Assembly: GCA_033030425.1 (NCBI GenBank) | Contig: JAUFSD010000004.1 | Span: 310,001-374,000, forward strand | From: Verpa conica | Lineage: Eukaryota > Ascomycota > Pezizomycetes > Pezizales > Morchellaceae | Reading direction: 5' to 3' | DNA length: 64,000 nt | Part shown: in pieces, positions 12,178-24,581 of the stretch | Layout of the letters: the number at the start of each line of letters is the position of its first letter | Numbering within the stretch: position 1 is the stretch's first letter | Translations under genes and position numbers: made by a program | Notes under the pieces: model-generated | Databases searched by the model: none | The model's input: the letters and a program-made list of their open reading frames with translations, nothing else | Told to the model about the DNA's origin: nothing

Positions 12178-15100
12178 TGTAAAACCCCCCATTTCAGCTT
12201 TCGCGTCACTAACGTGTACATCTATTACAGGACTTCACCACCTATCGGTACTCCTTCAGCTCCCCTTCTTGCTCCAGCCTTTAAAACGAACCTTAACCGC
12301 GCAAAGTCAAAGCGTTGGGTAGAGGCTAAAACCGTCGACTATGGTGGTGGTGGTTGGGGGGATGACAGTGATTTCGACGAGGACGACGAGTACGGCGATG
12401 ACGAGTACGGGTCATCCTCATACGGCCAGCCGAGAGACTCGTATGATAGAGAGGATGACGCGCCGCCAAAACCTGTAGTAAAGCTCTCGGAACTGGGTAG
12501 ACCGGCGAATGGAAATGTGATCCCTAGGATAGAGACCCAGTCTCCGGATCTTGGAATACCTTTACCGCCGACCCCATTGGAGATGGAGCAGCAGGAGCAG
12601 GCGTCGAGAAAGGTCTCTTTTCCGTTTTATAATAATTCAAGTTCACAGCAACAATCACCAGGAGGGATCCTGCAGTCTTTTTTGCCGCAGATCATCACCT
12701 CTCGTTCGTCGAGCCCTGCACGAGGAATCTTGAGGGCTCAGACAATGGGTGTGGATAAACCTCTCCCAATGACATCACACAGCCCAACTTCTCCTCCCCC
12801 TCCCCCTCCACCTGCTAAAGATAAATTTCTTCCTGGTGTGGACTATTACTCTCCAAGTTCGACTTCTAGGGCGTCTTCACCCGGGAGAGAAGCTGTACCA
12901 CCGCCTTTTGGAATGGGGTATGGATACTCTTCGGTGGGGCCCGGTACTAGCCAGACCCAACTTGGCTCGTTCTCTACAGTAAATTATAGCCCGGACAGTC
13001 CAGATAGACCTATGCCTCTTCCGAAAGATAGCCCAGCTGAGAACAAGCCTCTTCCATCTTGGCAGTATTCTCCTCCTACACAATCAAGCTTAACATCACC
13101 TACTTCACCTCCACCAAACCCGGTCATCACGAGAAATGAGCCAGAGACTGATCAGCTACAATTACGCTATGGTTCACCTGCCGGTTCAGAACAGTATTCA
13201 CCACCTCCTCCACCCCCACCTCAGAAAATAATGAGGGCAGAAACTGCCCCTCTAATGGCAAGTTGGGGCGCTACGTCACAAGGCTCAATTCATCAGAAAC
13301 ACTCAATCCCGAGGCGGCCTACAAATAAGAATAGGAACAGCGGTTATGGAGTAAAGACTTTGGAGAGTGATCAATCTGAGAGCAACAGGGACTCGCAGGA
13401 GCCCCAAGGATCTCAACTACCTGAGCAAAAACGTGACCAACCTGGAAGTCCCAGAAGTTCACAGGGGCGCCAATATCCCGAAGATAACGAATTGCCTGAA
13501 CAAAGACGTGAACAACCTGGAAGTAACAGTAATTCCCAAGGCCATCCCTCGCCATCTTACCAAGCAAATGAGTATGTAGATGAAGAGTACTATGCACCAC
13601 CTCCAAATTTCCAGTCTCAAGTTCAACAGCCACCCCAACAACTGTCTCATCAATCTTCATTCACACACCAGGACCAGCCTATGGTGTCTCAACAATCTAT
13701 GGTGCCCCCACAACAGTCTGCGCCGGTCACGATGGCGTTCAGTCCTCCCCCTACTCATTCCGCACCGTCACCCCCGCCCCCACCTCCGCCTACTCATTCT
13801 GCACCTTCGCCCCCACCTCCGCCACCTCCACCTGTTCACTCTGCACCTTCACCCCCACCACCTCCGCCAGCCCCCGAGTCCCCCGGAACGTTGACTCGCC
13901 CATCAGATATCTACGCACACGTCGCCGAAGAGCGCGAAACGGAACGCAGAGCAAGCGATGCAGATAGCAGAGCCCGAACTGCTCGTAGCAGCAGCATCGA
14001 TTCTACAGCCGGTGGTGGTGTCTCCATCACTTACAATGCCGGGTCCAGCACCGACTCCCAACGCGGCCATCTCTCCCCTAAACTCCCACAGCCCAGAAAT
14101 AGAAGCGGAGAGCGTATGCCTGAGCTCCGGGAAAACAATGGTAGCAGGCCTAGCAGTCGACAGGATATGGGGCCGGCCGCCAAGAGACACAGTCGTTCCG
14201 GAAGTCGCACCCATAGTAGGTCGAGTAGTCGTGCGGAAGGGTCTCGTCCAGGTTCTAGACAAGATATCGTGAGGAGCCCTAGTCCGTTTCCACCACCGAC
14301 TAGTGCGTTGCCATCAATTCCCTTGACGACGGTTCCGGCGAGCCCGGTTTATGAGGCGAAAATTGATGAAATGTTTGCAGAGCATGAAAAGAGGCAGCAG
14401 GAGGGGGAGGGAGTCTCTTCTTGGAATGATGATATTATTGCTGGTTATGGTGCCTCGGAAGATGAAGTTCCGCCACATCAACAGCCACAGCAGCAGTTTC
14501 AGCCATTTGACCCTTCGAGTTTTGGAGTTATACATGAACCTCAGAATCAGTACCAGCCGCAGCTACAAAGGCAGCCCGGGCCAATGGGGTACCCATCCAA
14601 CCTCCACCCTCAACCACAATTCGAGAACCCCCATAATCAGTCAGATTTAGAGAGGAGCCCTAGTGGTGGATTCAAGTCTATGGTTCACCATGCCTTCCAA
14701 AGACAAGACACCCTTATGCCTACACCTGCCACTCCGGTTTCCCCTATGCCATCAGACGACAACCTGGTCATTCCCCGTGGAAGCAGTATTGACGATGCCA
14801 TCTCCCCTATCCTACCATCTGAACAATTTGCGGCCATCAACCGTCCCGACTCAACCCCACTTCCGCCGATGTCATTTTCTCCACCACCACCACACTCACT
14901 GGAGAGAAGCCGGACTGAGAGAAAGGTAAGGGATGAAAACAGTGTCGGGAAATCACCATACAGGAGGTCAATGGGCGTAGAAAGAAGTGTTCCTATCATT
15001 GTCCCGCTTCTTGATACTCAAGGTTCACATGGGGAGATTGCGGAGGTTACGCCTGATACTCCGGCTCTTAAGCGGAAGGATGAACCACCTGTGTGGGTCT

Positions 15101-17633
15101 CTTCGCCGCAGAAGGAGGAAATCAAGGACACAGCAATAGAGCGTCAAGATAGCATGGAGAGTCAAGATAGCATGGAGAGTCAAGAGAGTAAAGAGAGTGG
15201 AAATAGTAATGGTGATAAAAGTGCTGAAGGAGACTACCTTGATACGTTCCTTGGTGAACTCGAAAGAGCACAGACTCCTAAACCGGAGGACACGCCACCC
15301 AGGGAACAGGAATCATATGATTCTTCTGCTTATGAGGTTGGATCTGTACCGCAGCCGCAATTTCAGGGACAACAGCAACAACAGCCCTTTGGGCCAGATA
15401 GTTTTGGGGCGGGAGGGTGGCAGCAGCAACAGTTATATGGGCAGGAGGAGGAGGAGCAGAGGATGCAGTATGAACGAGAGCAGCAGCAGCAGCATTTTGA
15501 TCCTTCGAGTTTTGGAGTTGTACATTCGCCTCAGCAACAACAGCAGCAGCCACCGTTTGATCCTTCGAGTTTTGGAGCTGTGAATGCGCCTCAGCAACAG
15601 CAGCAGCAGCCACCGTTTGATCCGTCGAGTTTTGGGGTTATTCACCAGCAGAACGAGGTGTCTCAACAGCAGCAGTATGAACAGCAGCATCAAACTCCAT
15701 ATGAACAGCAGCAACGATCCCAATATGAGCAGCAACAACAGCCCCACTACGCAGAGCAGCAGCCGCACGGGCACCCTCCGCCAGTGCAATATAATGAAAA
15801 TAACTCAAAGAGAGAGAGCGTTGGGGTTTTTGGTCTCTACGATAGCTACTGGACACAAGATGAAACATTACCTCCACCTCCACCTCCGCCGCCCTCAAAG
15901 AGTCCAAGAAGGCCAAGTGCGCCTGATCTACAACTCCTTGCGAGTATGTCTGTAGCTTCGCATCGGGATTCACAATCCGAGCTTCCTCCTCTACCACTTC
16001 CACAGGGAGGTCCCACTACAGTGAGAATTATTCCCCCACCGGTTGCGATCCCGGATAGGTCTGTTGAGATGGTGAGACCGGAACCGACACCTGCTAGTGC
16101 GTTGGAGACACCGGATAATGAACTTTTGGAGATGATGATTGCAAGGAGGCAATTTTTGGCGAGGACGCAGACAGGAGTTTCAACGGATGATGGGGAGAAG
16201 GTGGAAGGGAAAGGGAAGGGAAGAGGGCTGGAGGTGGAGGTGGGGAAGCAGGAGAAGGGGAAGGAGAAGGAGAAAGAAAAGGAGAAGGAGAAGGAGGTGG
16301 AGAAGGAGAAGGAGAAAGAGGTGGAGAAGGAAGAGGAGAAGCATGGAGATGAGTCAGAAGATGAAGAGATTTTGATAGTAGAAGGACATGAGGTAGTAGA
16401 GGATAGGTCGATGGGTGTTCCGGAATCAGTCGAGGAAGCTCTGGACAAAGGTGAAACTGCGGAGGTTAAGGTCAACCCAACACAAAGACTTGAAGTTATC
16501 CCGCAAACGCGTATCCTTGGCCCCGAAAGCGAAGGTATCGAAGCCATCACAGGTCCTACAAAGGTCATCCGGGAGGAGCCGCCGAAGAAAGAGGGTGAGG
16601 ACGATGGCGAGAAGGTACCCATGCAGAGCGACTATGCCCGAGAGCTCCTGAACCAGTTCTCTCGACCGCAGACATTGATGTTGAAAGACACTATGCCGAT
16701 GCCTTCTGGACTTCTTGTCATGCCGCCGATGCCGCCTAAGGAAGCAGGTGAAGAGGAAGTCCCCGACGTGGTTGATTTTAGCGTAAAAGATGGCGATACC
16801 GATGATGAGGACGCAAAGACTCGCAAAGGCGGGCTTTCGGCGAAGGCTCAACATAATGAGGGTACTGTAGACGTAGGGCAGCCAAGACAGTACATGGACC
16901 CGCGTGACGCTGCTCGTCTACCTAACCCTGAAGATCGGGTTGCAGCTTATGACCAGGCCCGTAAGGTGATCGCTGAGGCGCCAACTGGCTTGGGTGACTG
17001 GATCAAGTACATGATGGAAGAGAATGATGGAGAGCAGATTTTAAGTCTTCGAGTAGAGACGCAGACAAGGCCTGAAACAGCAAATGGGAGGCAGCAGCAA
17101 TATTTTACGCCGATGGCAAAGCAGCCAAGTGTTGAGTCTGATCATCGCTCAATTCCCTCTGGACCGCCGATGGGAGGTTCACCAGTCTCGCAGCTACCAT
17201 CGAGTAGTGTAAAATCGGGTCAAGCGAGTATGAATGGTGGAAATGGTGGAAATGGTGGGACAAATATTACGCCGACCCCTAGTGTCACAACTGGTGGCTC
17301 AGCAGCGTCCAATTTTGTGCAGAATATTGCGTATGCTCCGGGTGTGGATAAGGCTGTGGATAAGGCAAAAGGGTTCTTGAGTAGGTTTGGTGGTGGGGGA
17401 AAGAAGGTACGAGGTTTCTTGCTTTTTCTTATAAATGATTTTGTGTAATTGACTTTTTGTAGGGTAAGGATGTTAAGGAGTCGCCGTATTCGATGCCTTT
17501 GTCTTCGAATCCGATGCTTTCTCAGCCGGCTTTTCAACATCAGTCACGGGATGTTACGGTACAGGGACAAGTACAAGGGCATCAACGACAGTTTTCGCAG
17601 CAACATCAGGGGCCTGGTTTCGATCCTAGCAGG

Positions 17634-17670
<37 letters not shown>

Positions 17671-20600
17671 CACCGCCAGCTCCACTGCCAGCTCCACAGC
17701 AGACCCAACAAGCCCAGAATGATCTTGCACAGTTGGTACAGCGGGGGCAAATGATACAAGCTCAGGGTATACCACTACCTTCTATAGTATCCCAGCAACC
17801 CCGACAGCCGCCTATGACTTCAGGCTATCCCCCAGAACAACCATTGCAGAACAAACATAGGTCACAGCCACAGCCACCGCAGCTTATCATACCTGGTTCC
17901 GGCCAGCTACAGCAGCACTCGGTATCTGGACCGGGTCTATTTACGCAGCAGACAGATACGAATTCAACCAACATACAGTATCAGCCGGCGCAGCACAATC
18001 CTTCCCCTCCCCCTCCCCCTCCTCTAGAGTCTGCAAGATCGTCTCATTCTCATATTGAGGAAAAGAAGCCTGAGACTAGTAACCAAACTCCACCTCCCGC
18101 TGTTTCTCAAAGCCCTACAAAACAATTCCCAAAGAGATCGGATAGTTTGTATTCCCGGGAGCGGTTCCAGGACTCGCGTTCATCTTCTCCAGTAGTACAG
18201 AGACCCGATAGGAGTGACTCTCTTTCTTCTACGAGGGAGGTACATCAAAGGAACACGAGATCAGATTCACTTTCCCGACAGCAGCGAGTACAGCAGTCAC
18301 CGAAGAGGTCGGACTCGTTGACTTCTATACCTGCTTCGGTGGTTGCTAATAATATAGTCTCGCCTTTGTCTTCACCTCCACACAAGGCTCAAGGCGCATC
18401 CCAATCTATTCCACAAAAGCCATCGCCACCACCGCCGCCAGCTGAAAGTCGCTATGCAGGAGAGAGACGTGGACAGAACGCTTTTGCTCCTCGCGAGGAT
18501 GATCCTGAGGAGCCTGAGCCACCTAAGCCACTACAGGCACCGATACCGACACCGATGATTAGATCTATCTCAGATAATCCACCACTACCTAATAATTCGA
18601 AACCAGACCGCATAGTCGTACAAAGGTCCCAAACGAGTTATATGGACTCTCATCCTGGACCTTATATGGGTAATCAGCAGCAGCAACAAGGAGCTCTTCC
18701 AGAACTTAGTAGGCAGGATTCAGGCATGAGTACTGAAAATGACGATGATCTCTACTCTACGCCGCCTCCAATGATTCAGATGCAGCAGCCGTCACCACCG
18801 CGGGGAGGAGCACAGCAGCCACAATATCAGCAAGGTTATCAGAATGGGCCTCCTCCACAGATTGGTCAAGGTGGTTTCCCACAAAATCCGTCAGGGTTTG
18901 GAAGAGGTAGTCCAGAGTCTCAAACAAGACAGTTTTCTGGTGTGACGCAACCCCCACAGATTGGGTCCCCTACCCCCCAGATGGTTCCACAAGGTCCAAT
19001 GGGCCAACACATAGGTCAGCCTGGCCAACACATGGGTCCAGCGGGTCAACCCATCGGTGCTTACCAATTCGCACCTGGAGATCCTCGAGGTCAGTTCAAA
19101 GGTGGTCCCCAATTCCATCACGGGCCTCCGTTCCATCCTGGGCAGCCTATATCGATCGGACAGCATCCAGAGCCTGGGGTTAGGCGTACATCGTCGGGCC
19201 TAATGAAGACTCTTAGCGGCGTTAGCGGTAAACGACATTCTACAGATTCGAACCTCCAGCCACCAAATAGTGCTGGTTCGGCACAGTATGCCGGGTCAAC
19301 TACGAGTTCACAAGAAAGGAGACGGTCTAGCTTTTTTGGAAGTTTGAAGACGAAGATGGATGATAGTGTGAAATCTCCTCAGCAAACCCACAATCAAATA
19401 CCAAAAACGTCTAGTCCAGAAGATCCAAAGATGAAAGAGGGAGATAGGAGGACGTCGTTTATGAAGGGACGTAAGAAGGAGGGGTCATTGAGTTCAAAAG
19501 AGAGGAAGGAGAAGGAGAAGAAGGAGAAGAAGGACAAGAGTCATAAGAAGGGGTTTTCAATCGTAAGGGCTCTTATCCTATTTGATGGTTTGGAAGTGTT
19601 ATTGACTTTGTGTAGGATGTGTTTGGGAGGACAGGGTCTATGCTTGGTAAATTGACGAAGTCACCGTCACCCGCTCAGGCTCAAGTGCACCAGCCGCCGC
19701 CTCCACAGCAGCAGCAGCAACAACAGCAACAACAGCAGCAGCAGCAGAAGCAGCAGCAGCAACGGCAACAACAGTTCCAGCCACCCCCAGGGCAGCCACA
19801 ACACCAGCAACAACCTATTCAACAGAAGAATTATAATCAGTGGACAGGGAAATACGAGCCAACTGGGCAACAAGGCGTGAGTCAGGGTGTCTATGTCGAG
19901 AATTTGAATGCTCAGCAATCTCCACGTCTTGCTCAAGGACGAGGGGGTCCGCTAGCAGCTCCTACTGCCAGTCCTCAGCCGCCACCTCAGCAACAGCCAC
20001 CACAGCAATCTTCTATTCGCCAACCATCTACAGGTCAGCGTCCACCTCCACCATCTCAACAGGGAGGACAGCCTCAGTATGAACCAGTCCCTATTCCACA
20101 GGGTTATGGGCGTCTTCAGGGTGAATATCAGGCTGCACAGAGTCAATTTACGTACCAGCAACCGCAGCAACTACAACAACCGCAACAACTACAGCAACTG
20201 CAGCAGCCACAGCAAACCCAGGGGTACAGACAGGAATTTACGAATGTCGACCCAAGAACTGGTGGATCAACGTCTATTAATAGGAATCCTTCACAAGTTT
20301 CTTCGCAAATCTCCGATACTCGTCCTTCAATAGACCACACCATAAGCCCGAATCTATCGAGAGCAGGAACACAGGCTTCAAGGACGTATGAAACGACCCA
20401 TTCTTTGAGTCCTACTTCTGAGGTGGGTACTCAGTTTGGACGACAACAGTCTTTGCGGGAGGGAAGCATTGCAGAGCATCAAACGGCCCCTGTCCAGTTG
20501 TCACCGAGACCGTCTTTCAGAGAGGGACAAGGACATGAGAGTCAGCGGTATCAGCAGCCATTGCCGTTACCACAATCGATTGCTCAGGTCCAGAATGGAG

Positions 20601-21064
20601 CTAGCGAACACGAGAGATCCCCACGTAGTACACCACTACCAGTATCTCCTCCACCTATGAACGCTCCATATGGTCCGCCGCCTACCCAGGCAAGGTCTGA
20701 GACGCCTAGGAGTATTACATCGCCGACTCCACCTCCTAAGCAGCAATTTGAGCGTAAACTAAGCGAAGCAGAGACAAAGACATTTTACGATTCTGGGTCT
20801 TCTAGGGTTGGGTCTCCTGCTCCCCCTGTAATTACGGCTCCGTCGCCGACTACTACTGGTGCTACTCCTGCGGTGGAGCAAACTCCAAAGCCAAAACAAG
20901 AAGAGTATGATTACTCGACGGAAAAGATTGCTGTGAATCTGGATTTGCATGGGGAGTCGAGTAAGCCAGGGAAGAAGGGGGATGAGAGCGAAGAGGAGTA
21001 TACTATGAGTGCTACGGCTTATCCGGGGCAGGCGTGGGATCCAAGTTATTATGGATGGAATTAA
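12178..21064 (+). CDS. Giant disordered Pro/Gln-rich protein, 2908 aa
   Basis: Model: join(12178..12179, 12231..17406, 17463..19562, 19616..21064); introns of 51, 56 and 53 nt, the first and second with CTAAC/TTGAC branch sites. The start codon is formed across intron 1 (AT|G), giving MTSPPIGTPSAPLL; without this splice the first in-frame ATG is at 12583, after the best conserved-looking part. The N-terminus has NRAKSKRWVEAK followed by G/W/D/E/Y-rich acidic sequence; the C-terminus ends SATAYPGQAWDPSYYGWN. I recall both ends from long fungal proteins of unknown function. Between them lie poly-Pro runs (SH3/WW/profilin-type ligands), long poly-Gln runs, KEKEK charged repeats near 16260, four FDPSSFG motifs (near 14506, 15496, 15556, 15616) and recurrent RSDSL sites. 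No globular domain is evident. A scaffold role is inference only. Confidence 0.8.
12180..12230 (+). other. Intron that splits the start codon (AT|G)
   Basis: Donor GTAAAA, branch CACTAAC and acceptor ATTACAG are all present within 51 nt. Splicing joins AT (12178-12179) to G (12231) and creates the only suitable ATG for the conserved N-terminus. An alternative is the ATG at 12060 with a poor GTCTCC donor at 12101, which also keeps frame. Confidence 0.6.
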
Positions 21065-23495
21065 AGGGGGGGGTTAATTAGAGGCTGTGGTTTTTAAAAA
21101 GTGTCCCTTAGTTGTAATGTTTTTTGTTTTGTTTATTGTTTTTTTTCTTGCTTTTTGTCTTTTGTCTTTTTAATAGCCGGCGCATAGCTTGAATAATAAC
21201 TTTTTCTTTGGGAGTGTAGTGTAGTTTACGTACTGGTCGTACAGTTTCTTTGTCCAGAATTGATCTGATTTCATGGAGTATCACTCGGTATCGATAGACT
21301 AGTAACGTAATTACATCAGTGAGTAGTGACGTAGGTGCAGATCATGTGCTTTGTATTAGTTACTAGCCGCAGTTCTTAGTGTTGACGCGCGTTAGGAATG
21401 AGTCTTCGGGTACTTTAGGATATGTGGGGCGGGGCAGGGCGGGGCGGGTGCTCAACAAACTAGTAGAATAGTGGGTTTGTTATGATGGCGAGTGATTGCG
21501 AATGATGGGGAGAAAATCCTCAGAGCTCTAAACAATCAAAAAAACAAGAAAGTGTTGTCCAGTCTAGTCCAGTATGGTACAGTTCCTGCACCCGATCACC
21601 AACCAATAACATAGTACATACCTAGATCGACACCACGCAGAGCGGGTGGTAGCGTTCGATTCATAGTCTCATGGTGTCTTTTTGAGGGGGGGGGGGCACG
21701 CATAGGGGTTTTTTTATAACTATAGATATATTAAATAGTGGCGTGTTTTTTTATTTATTTATTTAACCAATCGGTCTTATTTTTTGGTACGCTTTGACCA
21801 ATCATGTTGTATATTTACATATGTAGTTGGAGTAAACAGTCTACCCGGTATATGTCTAAAAGAGAAGCATAACCCGGGGGGGGAACGGGGAGGCTTTTTT
21901 TTTTTTACTAGTATTTTATTCTCCGGAAAACAGATTCTTTATTTTACGCATCGAATATTCTACGGGGATTTCTTCTAACCCCCCTTCACCTCCCCTTTCG
22001 AGGCTTACTTTGGGTAATGTGTAGGGTTAGGGTTTGTACTATCAACTTTATTTCGACATCCAGCTGGGTGTTGTTATTGCTACCGGGAGGTACCGGGACT
22101 AATTAGTTAGTTGGTACTCTAACAAGGCGACTCTGGTTAGTGCATGATGGGGCGATATGTATGTAACCATTACGCCATGTGATAGTATCCTGATATTGAG
22201 GAAACGTTAGAGAGTGCAAAGTGCGAATCACCACGTTTATTAAAAAATATATGTTACTGTTTTTGTTTTTGGAAATAGCGGGGAGGGAGGAGAGAAGCCA
22301 AGAGAATAAGCAAAGTAGCCAAGTAAGCAGGCGGAAATAAGTAGTGTTTTTAGTTACTCGGCCTAGAAAGGAAGTTTTTTTTTTTTTTTCAAGCTGCCGA
22401 GGGATTCATCAAGTAGAAGAAGGCGGAGAGAAAGAACAAATAAGAAAAAAGAAAAAAAGAAAAAAAAGAAAGGGCTATGAATTGGCATTCTCATCATCTG
22501 GAAGATTGATCGGCTGGTGGCATAGCAACGGCGAGGCTGCAGATGTTTTGTGAGACATACATTGCTGGCCTTCGGAGAGACATTGATTATGATCAACTTG
22601 ACGGAGACGCGTGTAGCTTATCTTAAATCGGGGCCGGCAACTTAATCTAGTATTATGGCTCTCGGAGAGAGGGGGGGAGGGGGCGTGGATTCACATCGGT
22701 CGTTAGTACCGGTCCGGTTATGTTCTACGCGTAGCTAGCTAGTTGGGAGGAGATGTATTCTTTTTTTTCTTTTTTTTCTCCCTTCTTTGTTTTTTGATGA
22801 GGCTGTTTTTCCTCGCTTCTTCCTAGAATGTAATAGAATTGCACATCCTGTAAAATTGCAGCCTGTTTTTCCTCACTCCAAAGTTGTACAGGAAGTGCAA
22901 GACATGGTGGTTGATTTCAGAAGTTTGGTAGCACCATCAATATCCAGATAGGTACGTGAGGAGTAATATGGCCCGTCTCCCCATTATTATACTACCATTA
23001 TATATTTTATTTTTACACTACCCGCGGGCGGTGATAGGTCTATCTGACTCCCTTTGGGCGAACCAGACTGCGAGCCAGCCAGACAGCCAGACAGCCAGAC
23101 AGCACTGGCGCGCCCTGTTCACCGCTCCCCAGTACAACTAGTTTAGAATTCATCTATAGAGAAAGAATGACAACATGTAATCACGGGGCTATCCCTCATG
23201 TATGGTATGTGCATCTTTTTTTTTTACTCCTCCCCGCATTCCTACTTAAGGGCCGGATATGGTCCCATCCTCCTTCACCCCTCACTATTTGTACGAGCCC
23301 TCAGAGAAGTCAAAGCCTCCTATTATTCTCCTTATCTTCTTGGCCTTTTTATTCTCTCTCTGCATATTCACGTTTGACACCTTGGCCTTTCTCTCCCGGT
23401 AACCCCCCCCCAAGAAGTCCCTAAGAAGTGATACCCCGAAACAATTCCTGAGCGCTATTCTCTTGGCCCTCTTGGAAAAGAAAAGAAAAGAAAGA
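21065..23495. other. Intergenic region
   Basis: No gene is recognised. It contains a strong G-quadruplex candidate (listed separately), a telobox-like GGGTTAGGG near 22024, several poly-T and poly-G runs, and a CT-rich stretch just before the next ATG that looks like its leader. Confidence 0.55.
21425..21447 (+). other. Potential G-quadruplex
   Basis: Five G-runs of 3-4 separated by single C or CA loops, about 360 bp past the stop of the giant protein gene. Very short loops favour a stable parallel quadruplex on the plus strand or its transcript. Confidence 0.65.
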
Positions 23496-24581
23496 ATGTC
23501 GATTTCAAAGTCCAAATACCGCAGCCTCTTCACAGACATCGTTGGGCCCGTCCGCCGGACAGCTCGTACAAGGTCTACAGCAGCAAAGCATGGTTCTGTA
23601 CGAAAGGCTCCAGCACCAGCACCAGCACCAGTACCAGTACCAAGCAGTCCTGTTTCAAACTCGGCTTCATCATCCTCTTCTTCCCTAGGCTCAGCAAACC
23701 CAGGGGCACCGCTTTATGCAACTGCCTATGTCCAGGCTGGCCAGCGTTCTCAGGAGATGATCAAGGTTTATCCTAAGCCCGAAGGCAACGAGGTCCTCTC
23801 GGTGACTATTCGGCTGAGGGGTGACTATGACGGGGAAATCCTTACAACTACTGCTAGGTTTCAGTAAGTTGATTCCCCTATTGAGATTCACTATATATAA
23901 ATAAATATAAAAAAAAGACATTCGTTCTAATTATTTTTGTTTAGTGCCTATGATGGTCTTCAGAACCAGATTCAATCTACTCTACTCAAGAATTTCGGTA
24001 AAGGCGCAATTGGAATCGCGACACCACGAGGCAAAGTGATTACAGAAGACTGGCAAATCTACCAACTCGCATACCCGGGTGCCTCAACAACCTTCTGCAA
24101 CGTCGTATACGCCCGCGAAGACCACAAAAGCCACCCCCCAATCCTGGTCCGGGCAACAAAGCTGCTGCTCGAAGTCAACAGGAAGGACTTCAATTCGTCA
24201 AAGTCCGGCATGTTTATGTATCTTGATCCCAACGAGGGTTACGATACAACATATATCGACCAAGCGAGACTCACAATTATTCCCCCCGAGGAAGCAGAGT
24301 TTCAGAAGGATCTAGCTATAAGGAAAGGTTACTACTACAAAGACGTGGTGGGGCTGCCGAGTTATGATGAGATTAGCGTTTTCAGGTTCGGGAATGCTTG
24401 CTTCTCGGCGGATTGTGGGTGCTGCCAGGGTTGGATCCGTTCACAGAGTCAGGGCGCGGCGCCCCAGCGCTCACGGCGGCAAAACACACGATGGAGGGGA
24501 ATTGAGCTACAAGATTATGATGGGTTGACTCTAGAGCAGAGGAGATACTTAGTGAGGGGAGAAGATCAAACTAGGATGTGA
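23496..24581 (+). CDS. Hypothetical protein, 334 aa, unrecognised
   Basis: Model: join(23496..23863, 23945..24581) with an 81-nt intron (GTAAGT ... TTTAG). The ATG at 23496 follows a purine-rich AAAAGAAAG context and is the first in frame. The N-terminal 35 residues are basic. Then comes an Ala/Pro/Val tract (residues 38-50) and a Ser-rich linker. Residues 72-300 have the composition of a folded alpha/beta domain, with no family I can name. Features worth noting are L-P-S-Y at 260-263 (an LPxY-type WW ligand) and a cysteine cluster F-S-A-D-C-G-C-C near 276-283, followed by an Arg/Gln-rich tail. Codon use and the clean splice support a real gene. Function is unknown. Confidence 0.75.

Noticed and set aside
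13580..16622. Several 100-260 codon ORFs in other frames of the giant protein gene
   Set aside because: Overlapping frames of Gln/Pro/Glu repeat sequence; the main frame alone splices cleanly to later exons.
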